DNA of 64,000 nt, from positions 1 through 64,000 of the forward strand of contig CALGAN010000093.1 of the NCBI GenBank assembly GCA_937951875.1. The letters are read 5' to 3'. Shown piece by piece: positions 16,344-24,794 of the stretch. Every line of letters begins with the position of its first letter. Position 1 is the stretch's first letter. Origin of the DNA: an uncultured Alkalilimnicola sp. (lineage in GTDB: Bacteria; Pseudomonadota; Gammaproteobacteria; Nitrococcales; AK92). Position numbers and translations under genes: made by a program. The notes below the pieces were generated by a model that was not told the DNA's origin, searched no databases, and saw only the letters and a list, made by a program, of their open reading frames with translations.

Positions 16344-17543
16344 ATGGAAGCGCATCTGCACGAATGGGCCAATCTGCTGATCCGCTGGCTGCACCTGACG
16401 GCGGGCATCGCCTGGATCGGCGCTTCGTTCTACTTCAACTGGCTGGAGAACCGGCTGGAGCGCGACGGGCCGCGCCCGGCGGGCGTAGCCGGCACGCTGT
16501 GGGCCATCCACGGCGGCGGTTTCTACTACCTGCAGAAATTCCAGGTCGCGCCGGAGCGGCTGCCCGAGCGGCTGCACTGGTTCAAGTGGGAGGCGTACTA
16601 CACCTGGATCAGCGGCTTCCTGCTGCTGGCGGTGGTCTACTACCTCAACGCCCGCACCAATCTGATCGATCCGGCGGTGGCCGATATCTCCCCCGCCGCG
16701 GCCACCGCCATCGGCGTCGGCACGCTGCTCGGCGCCTGGCTGGTCTACGACGGCCTGTGCCGCTCGCCGCTGGGCAGGAAACCCGCGCTGCTGGCCGTGG
16801 TGGGCTTCGGCCTGCTGACGCTGCTGGCCTGGGGACTGAGCCAGGTGTTCAGCGGCCGCGGCGCCTACATCCACGTCGGCGCCGCCATCGCCACCTGCAT
16901 GGTGGCGAACGTGTTCTTCGTGATCATTCCGGGCCAGCGCGCCATGGTGGAGGCCATGAAAGCCGGCGTGGCGCCCGACCCCGCCAAGGGCAAGGCCGGC
17001 GCCATGCGCTCGCGCCACAACAACTACCTGACCCTGCCGGTGCTGTTCATCATGATCAGCAACCACTTCCCCAGCACCTACGGCAGCGCCTGGAACTGGC
17101 TGATCCTGGCCGCGTTGACGGCAGCGAGCATGCTCATCCGCCACTACTTCAACGTCCGCCATCTGCCCCGATTCAAGGCGTGGATGCTGCCGGCGGCGGG
17201 GCTGGCGCTGGCCGCGATCGTGGTGGCCACGGCGCCGGCGCCCACCGCCCCTGCCACGGCCGAGCCGGTGGCGTTCGCCGAAGTGGAGCAGGTAATCCGG
17301 GAGCGCTGCGCGGTCTGCCACGCCGCCAATCCGACCTTCGCCGGCTTCACCGCGCCGCCCAAGGGCGTGCGGCTCGACACCGCCCGCGACATCGAACTGC
17401 ACCGCAACCTGATCGGCCAAGTGGCGGTCACCACGCGCATCATGCCGCCCGGCAACCTCACCCAGCTCACCGAGGACGAGCGCGCACTGCTGGGCCGCTG
17501 GATCCAGGCCGGCGCCACCATCCCCGATTCGGAGGCACCATGA
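16344..17543 (+). CDS. puuD: PuuD-type membrane urate oxidase with C-terminal cytochrome c
   Basis: A 399-residue integral membrane urate dehydrogenase/oxidase. About eight hydrophobic segments fill residues 8-310. A cytochrome c domain follows with C322-x2-C325-H326 (CAVCH) and a likely axial Met in RIMPPGN near 368. This type passes electrons from urate to the respiratory chain instead of making H2O2. The gene lies 32 bp after uraH, and its stop overlaps the alc start by 4 bp. Confidence 0.93.
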   Translation: MEAHLHEWANLLIRWLHLTAGIAWIGASFYFNWLENRLERDGPRPAGVAGTLWAIHGGGFYYLQKFQVAPERLPERLHWFKWEAYYTWISGFLLLAVVYYLNARTNLIDPAVADISPAAATAIGVGTLLGAWLVYDGLCRSPLGRKPALLAVVGFGLLTLLAWGLSQVFSGRGAYIHVGAAIATCMVANVFFVIIPGQRAMVEAMKAGVAPDPAKGKAGAMRSRHNNYLTLPVLFIMISNHFPSTYGSAWNWLILAALTAASMLIRHYFNVRHLPRFKAWMLPAAGLALAAIVVATAPAPTAPATAEPVAFAEVEQVIRERCAVCHAANPTFAGFTAPPKGVRLDTARDIELHRNLIGQVAVTTRIMPPGNLTQLTEDERALLGRWIQAGATIPDSEAP

Positions 17544-18538
17544 GCATTTCCTCGACCGATCCCACTGCTCGTTACCTCAACCTCGCCGCCGCCCGGCTCG
17601 GCGCGCGCGTACTGTCGGTCACCGACGAGTTCTTCGCCCCCGCCGAGCGCATGCTCGCCGAGTCCGCGCCGGTGTTCATACCGGACAAGTACGACGATCA
17701 CGGCAAGTGGATGGATGGCTGGGAAACGCGGCGCCGGCGCGGCGTCGGCCACGACACCGCGGTGATCGCGCTCGGCGCGGCGGGGCTGATCCATGCCCTG
17801 GAAATCGATACCAGCCACTTCACCGGCAACTACCCCATGGCCGCCTCGGTCGAGGGCTGCTGGCTGGACGAGGGCGCATCCCTGGCCGAGGCTGACTGGC
17901 AGCCGCTGCTGCCGGTCACGCCGCTGCAGGGCAACCACCGCCACGTGCTGACACCGGCGCGCGTCGCTCCCTGCAGCCATCTGCGGCTGCACATCTACCC
18001 CGACGGCGGCATCGCCCGCTTCCGCGCCTACGGCACGCCCGTAGTCGACTGGGCGCGACTGCGCGGCGAAGAGATGGAACTGTCGGCGGCGCGGCTCGGC
18101 GGCATGGTGCTGGCCTACAGCGACGCCCACTACGGTCGGCCCGACGCGCTGCTCTACCCTGGCCGCGGCGTAAACATGGGCGACGGCTGGGAAACGCGCC
18201 GCCGCCGCGAACCGGGCTTCGACTGGTGCGTGATCGCGCTCGGCCACAGGGGCAAGATCGTCCGGCTGGAGGTCGACACCGCCTTCTTCAAAGGCAACTA
18301 CCCGGCCGAGGTATCGGTGCAGGCGGCCTGCCTCGACGCCGACGCCGATCCGGCCGTGGTGCGCACCGCCAGCATGTTCTGGCCGACCCTGCTGCCGCCG
18401 CAGCCGCTCGGCCCCGACGCCATCCATCACTTCCGCGCCGAGCTGCAGGCGATGGGACCGGTCACCCACGTCCGGCTCAACATCCATCCCGACGGCGGCA
18501 TGAGCCGCTTCCGGGTGTTCGGCGAGGCCTGCGACTGA
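17540..18538 (+). CDS. alc: Allantoicase
   Basis: A 332-residue allantoate amidinohydrolase producing ureidoglycolate and urea. It has the family's two homologous halves, each with a GWETRRRR motif (near residues 60 and 217) and an HIYPDGG / NIHPDGGMSRFR-type motif. It is translationally coupled to puuD. Choosing allantoicase rather than allantoate amidohydrolase means urea, not ammonia, is released; no urease is in the window. Confidence 0.95.
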   Translation: MSISSTDPTARYLNLAAARLGARVLSVTDEFFAPAERMLAESAPVFIPDKYDDHGKWMDGWETRRRRGVGHDTAVIALGAAGLIHALEIDTSHFTGNYPMAASVEGCWLDEGASLAEADWQPLLPVTPLQGNHRHVLTPARVAPCSHLRLHIYPDGGIARFRAYGTPVVDWARLRGEEMELSAARLGGMVLAYSDAHYGRPDALLYPGRGVNMGDGWETRRRREPGFDWCVIALGHRGKIVRLEVDTAFFKGNYPAEVSVQAACLDADADPAVVRTASMFWPTLLPPQPLGPDAIHHFRAELQAMGPVTHVRLNIHPDGGMSRFRVFGEACD

Positions 18539-18570
18539 CCGCCCGGCCGCGCCGCCATGGGGAGCCGCCC

Positions 18571-19056
18571 GTGCATACCTTGATACCGCAACCGCTGACG
18601 CCGGAGGCGTTCGCGCCATACGGCGAGGTGATTGACACCCGCGATCGCGATTACTTCCTGATCAACGGCGGCCAGTGCCGCCGCTACCACCGGCTGGCGG
18701 CGGTCGAGCTGGCGCAGGACGGACGGGCGGTGCTCAGCATCTTCCGCCCCGAACCGGTGCGCCTGCCGCTGCGCCTGACCCTGATGGAGCGCCATCCGCT
18801 GGGCAGCCAGGCCTTTGTGCCGTTGCACGGACAGCCCTATCTGGTAGTGGTCGCGCCGCCCGGCGAGCCGCCAGCGCCCGAGGCGCTGCGCGCCTTCGTG
18901 GTGCGCGACGGCGAGGGCGTGAACTACCGCGCCGGCACTTGGCATCACCCGCTGCTGGCCTTGGCGGCGGGCGACTTCCTGGTGGTGGACCGGGAAGGAC
19001 CGGGCGCCAACTGCGACGAGCGACCGCTGGACGAGGTCTGGCTTCGGGATGGGTAG
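18571..19056 (+). CDS. allA: Ureidoglycolate lyase
   Basis: A 161-residue AllA cleaving ureidoglycolate to glyoxylate and urea. Characteristic segments are PEAFAPYGEVI, MERHPLGSQAFVPL and GTWHHPLL. The start is GTG at 18571 with GGGGAG before it; the nearby ATG at 18557 is out of frame. It closes the urate-to-glyoxylate pathway and is the last gene of the uraH operon. Confidence 0.93.
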   Translation: MHTLIPQPLTPEAFAPYGEVIDTRDRDYFLINGGQCRRYHRLAAVELAQDGRAVLSIFRPEPVRLPLRLTLMERHPLGSQAFVPLHGQPYLVVVAPPGEPPAPEALRAFVVRDGEGVNYRAGTWHHPLLALAAGDFLVVDREGPGANCDERPLDEVWLRDG

Positions 19057-19138
19057 CGTCCGCCGCGCGGTCTGTTGCCCAGCCGGCGACTTCCTGGATA
19101 CATTGCCGAAGCACAACGCATACGGAATTCCCTAAGCC

Positions 19139-19900
19139 ATGGCAGTCGCTCCCGAAACCGTAGACATCGCCTCCCAGAACCTGCTGGACGCACCGAAGAC
19201 GGCTCGCGGCGGCAAGAAGAGCGGCAAGGGCCGCAAGGTCACCGATCAGACCATCTATGACGCCATCTACGAAGCGGTGCTCAGCCAGCGCCTGCCGCCC
19301 GGCTCGCGCCTGCCGGAAATCGCGCTGGGCGAGCTGTTCGGCGTGAGCCGCTCGATCGTGCGCAAGGCGCTCACCCGCCTGGCCTCGGACCACGTCATCG
19401 AGCAGCGCCCGAACCAGATCGCCATGGTGGCCAAGCCCAGCGTCGAGGAGACCCGCCAGATCTTCGAGGCGCGCCGGGTGGTCGAGGGCGAGGTGATCCG
19501 CCTGACCGCCGGCCGGCTCAGCAAGGCCGACGTGCAGGAGCTGCGGCAGCTGATCAAGGCCGAGAAGAGCGCGCACGAAAGCGGGCGCGATCAGGACCGC
19601 GTGCACCATTCGATGGCAATCCATCAGTTCCTGGCCAATCGCTGCCCCAATCAGGTGCTCGCGCAGATCCTGCGCGACCTGGTGCTGCGCACCTCCATCG
19701 TCATCGCGCTGTACAAGGTGCCAGGCATGAGCGCCTGCTACCTCGGCGACGATCACGCCCGCATCGTCGACCTGGTGGCCAAGGGTAAGGGCGACGAGGC
19801 CGCGGCCTTGGCGCGCAAGCACTTGGAAACCTTGGAGAGCCGGTTGGACCTCGACGAGCACCCCCGCCCCATCGACCTGGCCAGCATCCTGCTGTCCTGA
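19139..19900 (+). CDS. FCD-domain GntR family regulator of the purine regulon (proposed)
   Basis: A 253-residue FadR-type regulator. A lysine-rich N-terminal arm (residues 20-34) precedes a winged helix (about 36-100, with LPPGSRLPEIALGELFGVSR) and an all-helical FCD ligand domain (about 105-235). DRVHHSMAIHQFLA and DDHARIVDLV supply likely metal-binding residues. Such proteins bind short palindromes of the TnGT-N-ACnA type, as repeated here at seven promoters. It lies in the middle of the regulon, so it is the best candidate for the TGTATACA-binding protein. The effector (urate, allantoin or another purine) is unknown. No perfect TGTATACA precedes its own gene. Confidence 0.88.
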   Translation: MAVAPETVDIASQNLLDAPKTARGGKKSGKGRKVTDQTIYDAIYEAVLSQRLPPGSRLPEIALGELFGVSRSIVRKALTRLASDHVIEQRPNQIAMVAKPSVEETRQIFEARRVVEGEVIRLTAGRLSKADVQELRQLIKAEKSAHESGRDQDRVHHSMAIHQFLANRCPNQVLAQILRDLVLRTSIVIALYKVPGMSACYLGDDHARIVDLVAKGKGDEAAALARKHLETLESRLDLDEHPRPIDLASILLS

Positions 19901-19940
19901 GCGGGCCCGGCGTCGGGCATGACGACAAGGCACGGATGAT

Positions 19941-19952
19941 CTTGTATACAAG
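19941..19952. promoter_or_regulatory. CTTGTATACAAG operator upstream of the second 8-oxoguanine deaminase-like gene
   Basis: A perfect 12-bp palindrome. Unlike the other cases it lies upstream of the sigma-54 element (19964-19979), at about -50 to -39 relative to the predicted start. Contact with the activator rather than simple start-site blocking is possible. Confidence 0.75.
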
Positions 19953-19963
19953 ACAGGGGTCGC

Positions 19964-19979
19964 GGGCACGGAGCTTGCA
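19964..19979 (+). promoter_or_regulatory. Sigma-54 promoter of the second 8-oxoguanine deaminase-like gene
   Basis: GGGCACGGAGCTTGCA matches TGGCACRNNNNTTGCW except for the first base, with GG-N10-GC spacing. The predicted start is near 19990, 32 bp before the GTG start. Confidence 0.72.
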
Positions 19980-20021
19980 CTCGAAAGTGACCGAACAGCC
20001 CACGGAAACGAGGAGAAAGGC

Positions 20022-21386
20022 GTGAGCCGAACCCTGCTACTGAAGAACGCCACGGTCGTGGCGACCATGGACGACGACCACCGCGAGATCGCCGACGGCG
20101 CGGTGTATGTGCGCGGCAATCGCATCGAGGCGGTCGGCCCCAGCCACGAGCTGCCCGCCGAGGCCGACGAGGTGATCGATCTGCGCGGCCACGTGCTTCT
20201 GCCCGGCCTGGTCAACACCCACCATCACATGTTCCAGACCCTGACCCGGGCGCTGCCCGCCGCGCAGAACGCCGAGCTGTTCGACTGGCTCAGCGCGCTG
20301 TTCCCGGTCTGGGCGCGCATCACCCCGGAGATGATGACCGTCTCGGCCGAGACCGCCATGGCCGAGCTCATCCTCTCCGGCTGCACCACCGCCGCCGATC
20401 ACGCCTATTTCTACGTCAACGGCTCGCGGCTGGAGAACAACATCGAGGCCGCGCAGCGCGTCGGCATCCGCTACCACCCGGCGCGCGGCGCCATCACCCG
20501 GGGCCGCAGCAAGGGCGGCCTGCCGCCGGACGAGGTGGTGGAGCACGACGAGGACGCGGTGCTGCGCGACATGCAGCGGGTCATCGAGGCGTATCACGAC
20601 CCCAGCCCCGACGCCATGCTGCGCATCGCCGTCGGCCCCTCCTCGCCGTTCACGGTGTCCTCCGACCTGATGCGCGAGAGCGCCAGGCTGGCGCGCGCCT
20701 ACGGCGTCAACATGCATACCCACACCGCCGAGAACAGCAAGGACGTGGCCTTCTGCCGCGAGCATTACGGCATGACCCCGGCGCAGCTGGTCGAGGAGCT
20801 GGGCTGGGTGGGCGCCGACACCTGGCACGCGCACTGCGTGCACCTGGACGATTACGGCGTGCGGCTGTTCGCCCGTACCGGCGCCGGCGTGGCCCACTGC
20901 CCCTGCTCGAACATGCGCCTGGCCTCCGGCATCGCGCCGATCCGCAAGATGCTCGACACCGGCGTCAAGGTCGGCCTGGGCGTGGACGGCACCGCCTCCA
21001 ACGACGGCAACGACCTGCTCGGCGAGGCGCGCCAGGCGATGCTGTTGGCGCGGGTGCGCGACCAGGACCCGACCGCCATGTCGGCGCGCGAGGCGCTGTG
21101 GCTGGCCACCCGCGGCGGCGCGGCGGTGCTCGGCCGCGACGACGCCATCGGCCGGCTGCAGCCGGGCTACTGCGCCGACATGATCGCCATCCGCCTGGAC
21201 GACATCGGCTTCGCCGGCGGCCAGATCGACCCGCTGGCCTCGCTGCTGTTCTGCGCCCCCCGGCGCGTGGCCTACAGCGTGATCAACGGCCGGGTGGTGG
21301 TGCGGGAAGGCCAGCTCACCACCGTCGAGCTGCCGGTATTGGTGGAGCGGCACAACCGCCTGGCCCGGCAGCTGGTCGACGGCTGA
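20022..21386 (+). CDS. 8-oxoguanine deaminase-like COG0402 amidohydrolase
   Basis: A 454-residue deaminase. Metal-site motifs are NTHHHMFQTLTRALPAAQ (H67-H69), MHTHTAE, AHCVHLDD and GLGVDGTASND. CPCSNMRLASGIAPIR and GCTTAADHAYF closely resemble the 8-oxoguanine deaminase of Pseudomonas (PA0142) as I remember it. That enzyme makes urate directly from 8-oxoguanine. The start is GTG 20022 after GAGGAGAAAGG. It has its own operator and sigma-54 promoter. It is distinct from the deaminase at 7529-8890, so two such activities may serve different 8-oxo or 2-oxo purines. Confidence 0.87.
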   Translation: MSRTLLLKNATVVATMDDDHREIADGAVYVRGNRIEAVGPSHELPAEADEVIDLRGHVLLPGLVNTHHHMFQTLTRALPAAQNAELFDWLSALFPVWARITPEMMTVSAETAMAELILSGCTTAADHAYFYVNGSRLENNIEAAQRVGIRYHPARGAITRGRSKGGLPPDEVVEHDEDAVLRDMQRVIEAYHDPSPDAMLRIAVGPSSPFTVSSDLMRESARLARAYGVNMHTHTAENSKDVAFCREHYGMTPAQLVEELGWVGADTWHAHCVHLDDYGVRLFARTGAGVAHCPCSNMRLASGIAPIRKMLDTGVKVGLGVDGTASNDGNDLLGEARQAMLLARVRDQDPTAMSAREALWLATRGGAAVLGRDDAIGRLQPGYCADMIAIRLDDIGFAGGQIDPLASLLFCAPRRVAYSVINGRVVVREGQLTTVELPVLVERHNRLARQLVDG

Positions 21387-21454
21387 AGGGTAGAGCGGAC
21401 CGCCCGGGCGCCCAGACCGCCGCCCGGGCGATCCGGCGTTCGGGACGAGCCGCC

Positions 21455-22402
21455 ATGGCCACCAAGCTGCGCATCCACGCCCCCGCCGTGATCTACTTCG
21501 ACGCGGTGCGCCGCGCCGGCTCCATCCGCGGCGCCGCGCGGCGGCTGCACGTCGCCTCATCGGCGGTCAACCGCCAGATCCTCAAGCTCGAAGACGAGAT
21601 CGGCATGCCGCTGTTCGAGCGGCTGCCCGGCGGCCTCAAGCTCACCGCTGCCGGCGAGGTGTTCGCCCGCCACGCCATCATGGTGCTGCAGGACGCCGAG
21701 CGTGCCCGCTCCGAGCTGGACGCCATCAAGGGCCTGCGCACCGGCCACGTCGAGCTGGCCACGGTCGAGGGCGTCACCGCCGATCTGCTGCCGGCGGTGA
21801 TCGGCCGCATGCGCGAGCATTTCCCCAAGGTCACCATCGGCGTCACCGCCATGGGCTCGCGCGCCATCCCCGAGGCAGTCGCCAGCGGCGCCGCCGATCT
21901 CGGCTTGGCCTTCGCCCTGCAACGCAGCGCCGAGCTGCACCAGATCGCGCGGGGCCGCTTCCGGCTCGGCGCCGTGCTCGCGCCCGGCCATCCGCTGGCG
22001 GGACGCCGGGAGCTGAACTTCGCCGCCTGCGCCGAGTTCCCGCTGATCCTGGCCAAGGCCGATCTGTCGGTTCACCACCTGCTCAAGCCAGCCATGGCCC
22101 GCGCCGGCATCGAGGTCAAGGGCGCGATCGAAACCAGCTCGCTGGAGCTGAGCCAGGAGCTGGCCCGGCGCGGCTTAGGCATCGCCTTCCAGACCCGCAT
22201 CGGCCTGGAGGAGGCGCTGCGGCGCGGCGAGCTGCTACACATCCCGCTCCACGACACCTGCCCGATCTACAGCGACCTGGGCCTCTACGCCCGCGCCGGC
22301 CGCGTCCTGCCGGTGGCGGTCGACGCCTTCGCGCACATGCTCGCCGAGGAGATCGCCGCGCGCGAAAGCCAGGAGAGCGCGCGCTTCCCCGGTATGTCCT
22401 AG
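21455..22402 (+). CDS. LysR family transcriptional regulator
   Basis: A 315-residue LysR-type protein. The N-terminal helix-turn-helix is at about residues 18-65 (GSIRGAARRLHVASSAVNRQ), followed by a substrate-binding co-inducer domain. It lies 68 bp after the deaminase gene in the same direction and could be co-transcribed. The target genes are not evident; the downstream 2OG oxygenase operon (22971 on) is one candidate. Confidence 0.88.
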   Translation: MATKLRIHAPAVIYFDAVRRAGSIRGAARRLHVASSAVNRQILKLEDEIGMPLFERLPGGLKLTAAGEVFARHAIMVLQDAERARSELDAIKGLRTGHVELATVEGVTADLLPAVIGRMREHFPKVTIGVTAMGSRAIPEAVASGAADLGLAFALQRSAELHQIARGRFRLGAVLAPGHPLAGRRELNFAACAEFPLILAKADLSVHHLLKPAMARAGIEVKGAIETSSLELSQELARRGLGIAFQTRIGLEEALRRGELLHIPLHDTCPIYSDLGLYARAGRVLPVAVDAFAHMLAEEIAARESQESARFPGMS

Positions 22403-22970
22403 CTAGGGCATGGCAGGACAGCAACCAGTGCGTGTCTCCCCCTTGCGGGGGAGGGGTACAAACAAACCGCGAAGCGCGACCGATTGCTACGCAACCGCCA
22501 TTCTCACCAAGGTCAGCTCCATTAAGCACATTGCATTGCCGGCACGGCTTGAAGCGGACGCTCGTAAGAACTGGATGCCCGCTTGCGCGGGCATCCAGGG
22601 GTACGGCCCCCGCGGCCCGCGCTGTCCGCCGAATCCACGCGCCCCCGCGGAGTCGGCTCTGCAGTGGTGCTTCGCGATTTGCTCGAACCGCTCTCCCCCA
22701 CAAGGGGGAGGGACCATATAGGGCGATCGCCGTGCCCGACCACAGCTAGGCACATCGGTTCGGCATCCGTAGCTGACGATGTGTGCATACGCTGCGCCGA
22801 GCCCGCGAGATGGGCCGCGGTGCAGGCCTCGTGCCGCCTCTCGATCCCGCGCCGTCCGACCATCTGGCCGTTGCCGTTTCGGCATCGGCTCGGTCGAAAA
22901 TCTGTGCTTTCTGGCTACACGCCGCCCGGCGCAGACTGGTCGCATCGATCCAGCAATCACCGGAGGCGAT
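22403..22970. repeat. Repeat-filled gap with three hairpins (dispersed repeat copy 2)
   Basis: This 568-bp gap has no convincing gene. It carries CTCCCCC-TTGC-GGGGGAG (22436-22453) followed by GGGGTACAAACAAACCGCG at 22453-22471, and an inverted partner GGTGCTTCGCGATTTG (22666-22681) leading into CTCCCCC-ACAA-GGGGGAG (22693-22710). Between them is a 12-bp-stem hairpin CTGGATGCCCGC / GCGGGCATCCAG (22571-22598). CTAGCTAGGG at the left edge and CAGCTAGGCAC near 22742 frame the block. From about 22756 the sequence is the untranslated leader of the next operon. Confidence 0.6.
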
Positions 22971-23948
22971 ATGCACAGCACGCTTCAGGCCGTCCGGGTC
23001 GACCGGGCGGCGCTCCCCATCATCGACATCGGCGGGCTGCGCTCGCCGCACGCCGCCGACCGCCGCGCCGTCGGCGAGGCGCTGCGCGCCGCCTGCCTCG
23101 ACAAGGGCTTCTTCTACATCCGCAATCACGGCATCGACCCCGCCCTGCAGCAGCGCCTGTTCGCCGCCGCCAAGGCGTTCTTCGACCTGCCGCTCGAGCG
23201 CAAGCTCGCGGTGGACAAAGCCAAGTCGCGCGCCAACCGCGGCTACGAGCCGCTGCGTGGGCAGACGCTGGAACCCGGCGCGCCGCCCGACCTCAAGGAG
23301 GGGTTCTACATCGGCCAGGAGTTGGCGGAGGACCATCCCGCGGTGCTGTCCGGCCGCTTCAACCAAGGTCCGAACCAATGGCCGGACCTGCCGGGCTTCC
23401 GGCCGGTGATGGAGGCGTACTACCGAGCGATGGACGAACTGGCCGCGCTGGTCATGCGAGGTCTGGCGCTGTCGCTGGACCTGCCGGAGGACTACTTCGC
23501 CGGCTACTGCCGGCAGCCCCTGTCCACCCTGCGCCTGCTGCACTACCCGCCGCAGCCGGCCCAGTCGGCGCCGAACGAGAAGGGCTGCGGCGCGCACACC
23601 GACTTCGGCGGCATCACCCTGCTGCTGCAGGACGACAACCCGGGGCTGCATGTCTGGGACCAGGCCAGCGGCAGCTGGATTCACGCCGATCCGATTCCGG
23701 GCACCTACGTGGTCAACCTCGGCGACATGATCGCCCGCTGGACCAACGACCGCTACCGCTCGACCCTGCATCGGGTGGTTAACATCTCCGGTCGCGAGCG
23801 CTACTCCGTGCCCTTCTTCTACTCGGGCAATCCCGACCACGAGGTGCGCTGCATCCCCTCCTGCCTGGCGCCGGGCGAGACACCCAAGTATCCGCCGGTG
23901 ACCGTCGAGCAGCACCTGATCGAAATGTATCGGCGGACCTATGCCTGA
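22971..23948 (+). CDS. 2-oxoglutarate/Fe(II) oxygenase, isopenicillin N synthase family (second copy)
   Basis: A 325-residue paralogue of 6532-7506. It has GFFYIRNHG (residues 46-54), iron ligands H209-x-D211 (HTDFGG) and H267 (TLHRVV), and R277-Y-S279. ATG 22971 is preceded by CGGAGG. The end overlaps the alpha/beta hydrolase gene by 8 bp, and a periplasmic receptor gene follows. The operon therefore links uptake, oxidation and hydrolysis of one substrate. No TGTATACA or sigma-54 element was found upstream, so its control differs. The substrate is unknown. Confidence 0.85.
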   Translation: MHSTLQAVRVDRAALPIIDIGGLRSPHAADRRAVGEALRAACLDKGFFYIRNHGIDPALQQRLFAAAKAFFDLPLERKLAVDKAKSRANRGYEPLRGQTLEPGAPPDLKEGFYIGQELAEDHPAVLSGRFNQGPNQWPDLPGFRPVMEAYYRAMDELAALVMRGLALSLDLPEDYFAGYCRQPLSTLRLLHYPPQPAQSAPNEKGCGAHTDFGGITLLLQDDNPGLHVWDQASGSWIHADPIPGTYVVNLGDMIARWTNDRYRSTLHRVVNISGRERYSVPFFYSGNPDHEVRCIPSCLAPGETPKYPPVTVEQHLIEMYRRTYA

Positions 23949-24729
23949 GGCGCCGGCGATGCAGGATATCGTGCTCATCCACGGCGCCTGGGCGGGCAGC
24001 TGGGTCTGGGACGGCATCGTCCCGGGCCTGCGCGCGGCGGGCTTCCGGCCGCATGCGTTGGATCTTCCGGGCAACGGCAGCGACGGCCTGCCCGCGGCGG
24101 AGGTCACGCTCGAACGCTACGTCGAGCATGTGCTGGCGTGCCTGGCACGCCTATCGGGCCGGGCATGCCTGGTGGCCCATTCCGGCGGCGGCGTCACCGC
24201 CACGCAGGTGGCCGAGGCGGCGCCGGACAAGGTGGCCGGCGTGATCTACGTCGCCGGCATGATGCTGCCGTCCGGCATGAGCTTCGCCGAGCTCATGGCG
24301 CCGCTCAAAGCGGCCGATCCCGAAGCGGCCGGCATCGTCCCGCACTTGCGCTGGAACGACGACCGCAGCGCCAGTTCGGTGCCGCCCGAGGCGGCGCGGC
24401 GCATTTTCTTCCAGAACGCCCCCGCCGAGGCGGCGGTCGCCGCCGCCGCCCGTCTCACCCCGCAGCCGGAACGCGCCCGCGCCGCCAGCCCCCGCTGGAC
24501 GGCCGAGCGCTTCGGCCGCGTGCCGCGCCTGTACATCGAAGCCCTGGAGGATCGCTCGGTGGTGCCGGCGGCGCAGCGGCGCATGCAGGCCCTGGTGCCG
24601 GGCGCGCGGGTGGTGTCGCTGCGCAGCGATCACGCGCCGCAGCTGTCCGCGCCCGCCGAGCTGCTGGTCGCCATGCGGCCGTTCCTCGCCGAGCTGGCCG
24701 CCGCGGCCGAAGGCACGGCTGTTGCATAG
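23941..24729 (+). CDS. Alpha/beta hydrolase
   Basis: A 262-residue alpha/beta-fold hydrolase of the HNL/esterase-like group. The oxyanion motif is HGAWAGSWVW (residues 14-23), the nucleophile elbow is AHSGGG, the acid is probably in EALEDRSVVP and the catalytic His is in SDHAPQLS. A second ATG at 23959 could be the true start. Overlap with the 2OG oxygenase gene implies that it acts on the oxidised product, for example by opening a ring or cleaving an ester or amide (inference). Confidence 0.82.
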   Translation: MPEAPAMQDIVLIHGAWAGSWVWDGIVPGLRAAGFRPHALDLPGNGSDGLPAAEVTLERYVEHVLACLARLSGRACLVAHSGGGVTATQVAEAAPDKVAGVIYVAGMMLPSGMSFAELMAPLKAADPEAAGIVPHLRWNDDRSASSVPPEAARRIFFQNAPAEAAVAAAARLTPQPERARAASPRWTAERFGRVPRLYIEALEDRSVVPAAQRRMQALVPGARVVSLRSDHAPQLSAPAELLVAMRPFLAELAAAAEGTAVA

Positions 24730-24794
24730 ACCGACCGCATCCGGCCACGCAGGTCGGTCTTCCTGAAGAACATCACGCTAACCGGAGCAAGACC

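Noticed and set aside
22571..22598. CRISPR-like repeat
   Set aside because: It is a single hairpin with one diverged relative at 28043; there is no regular spacing and there are no spacers.
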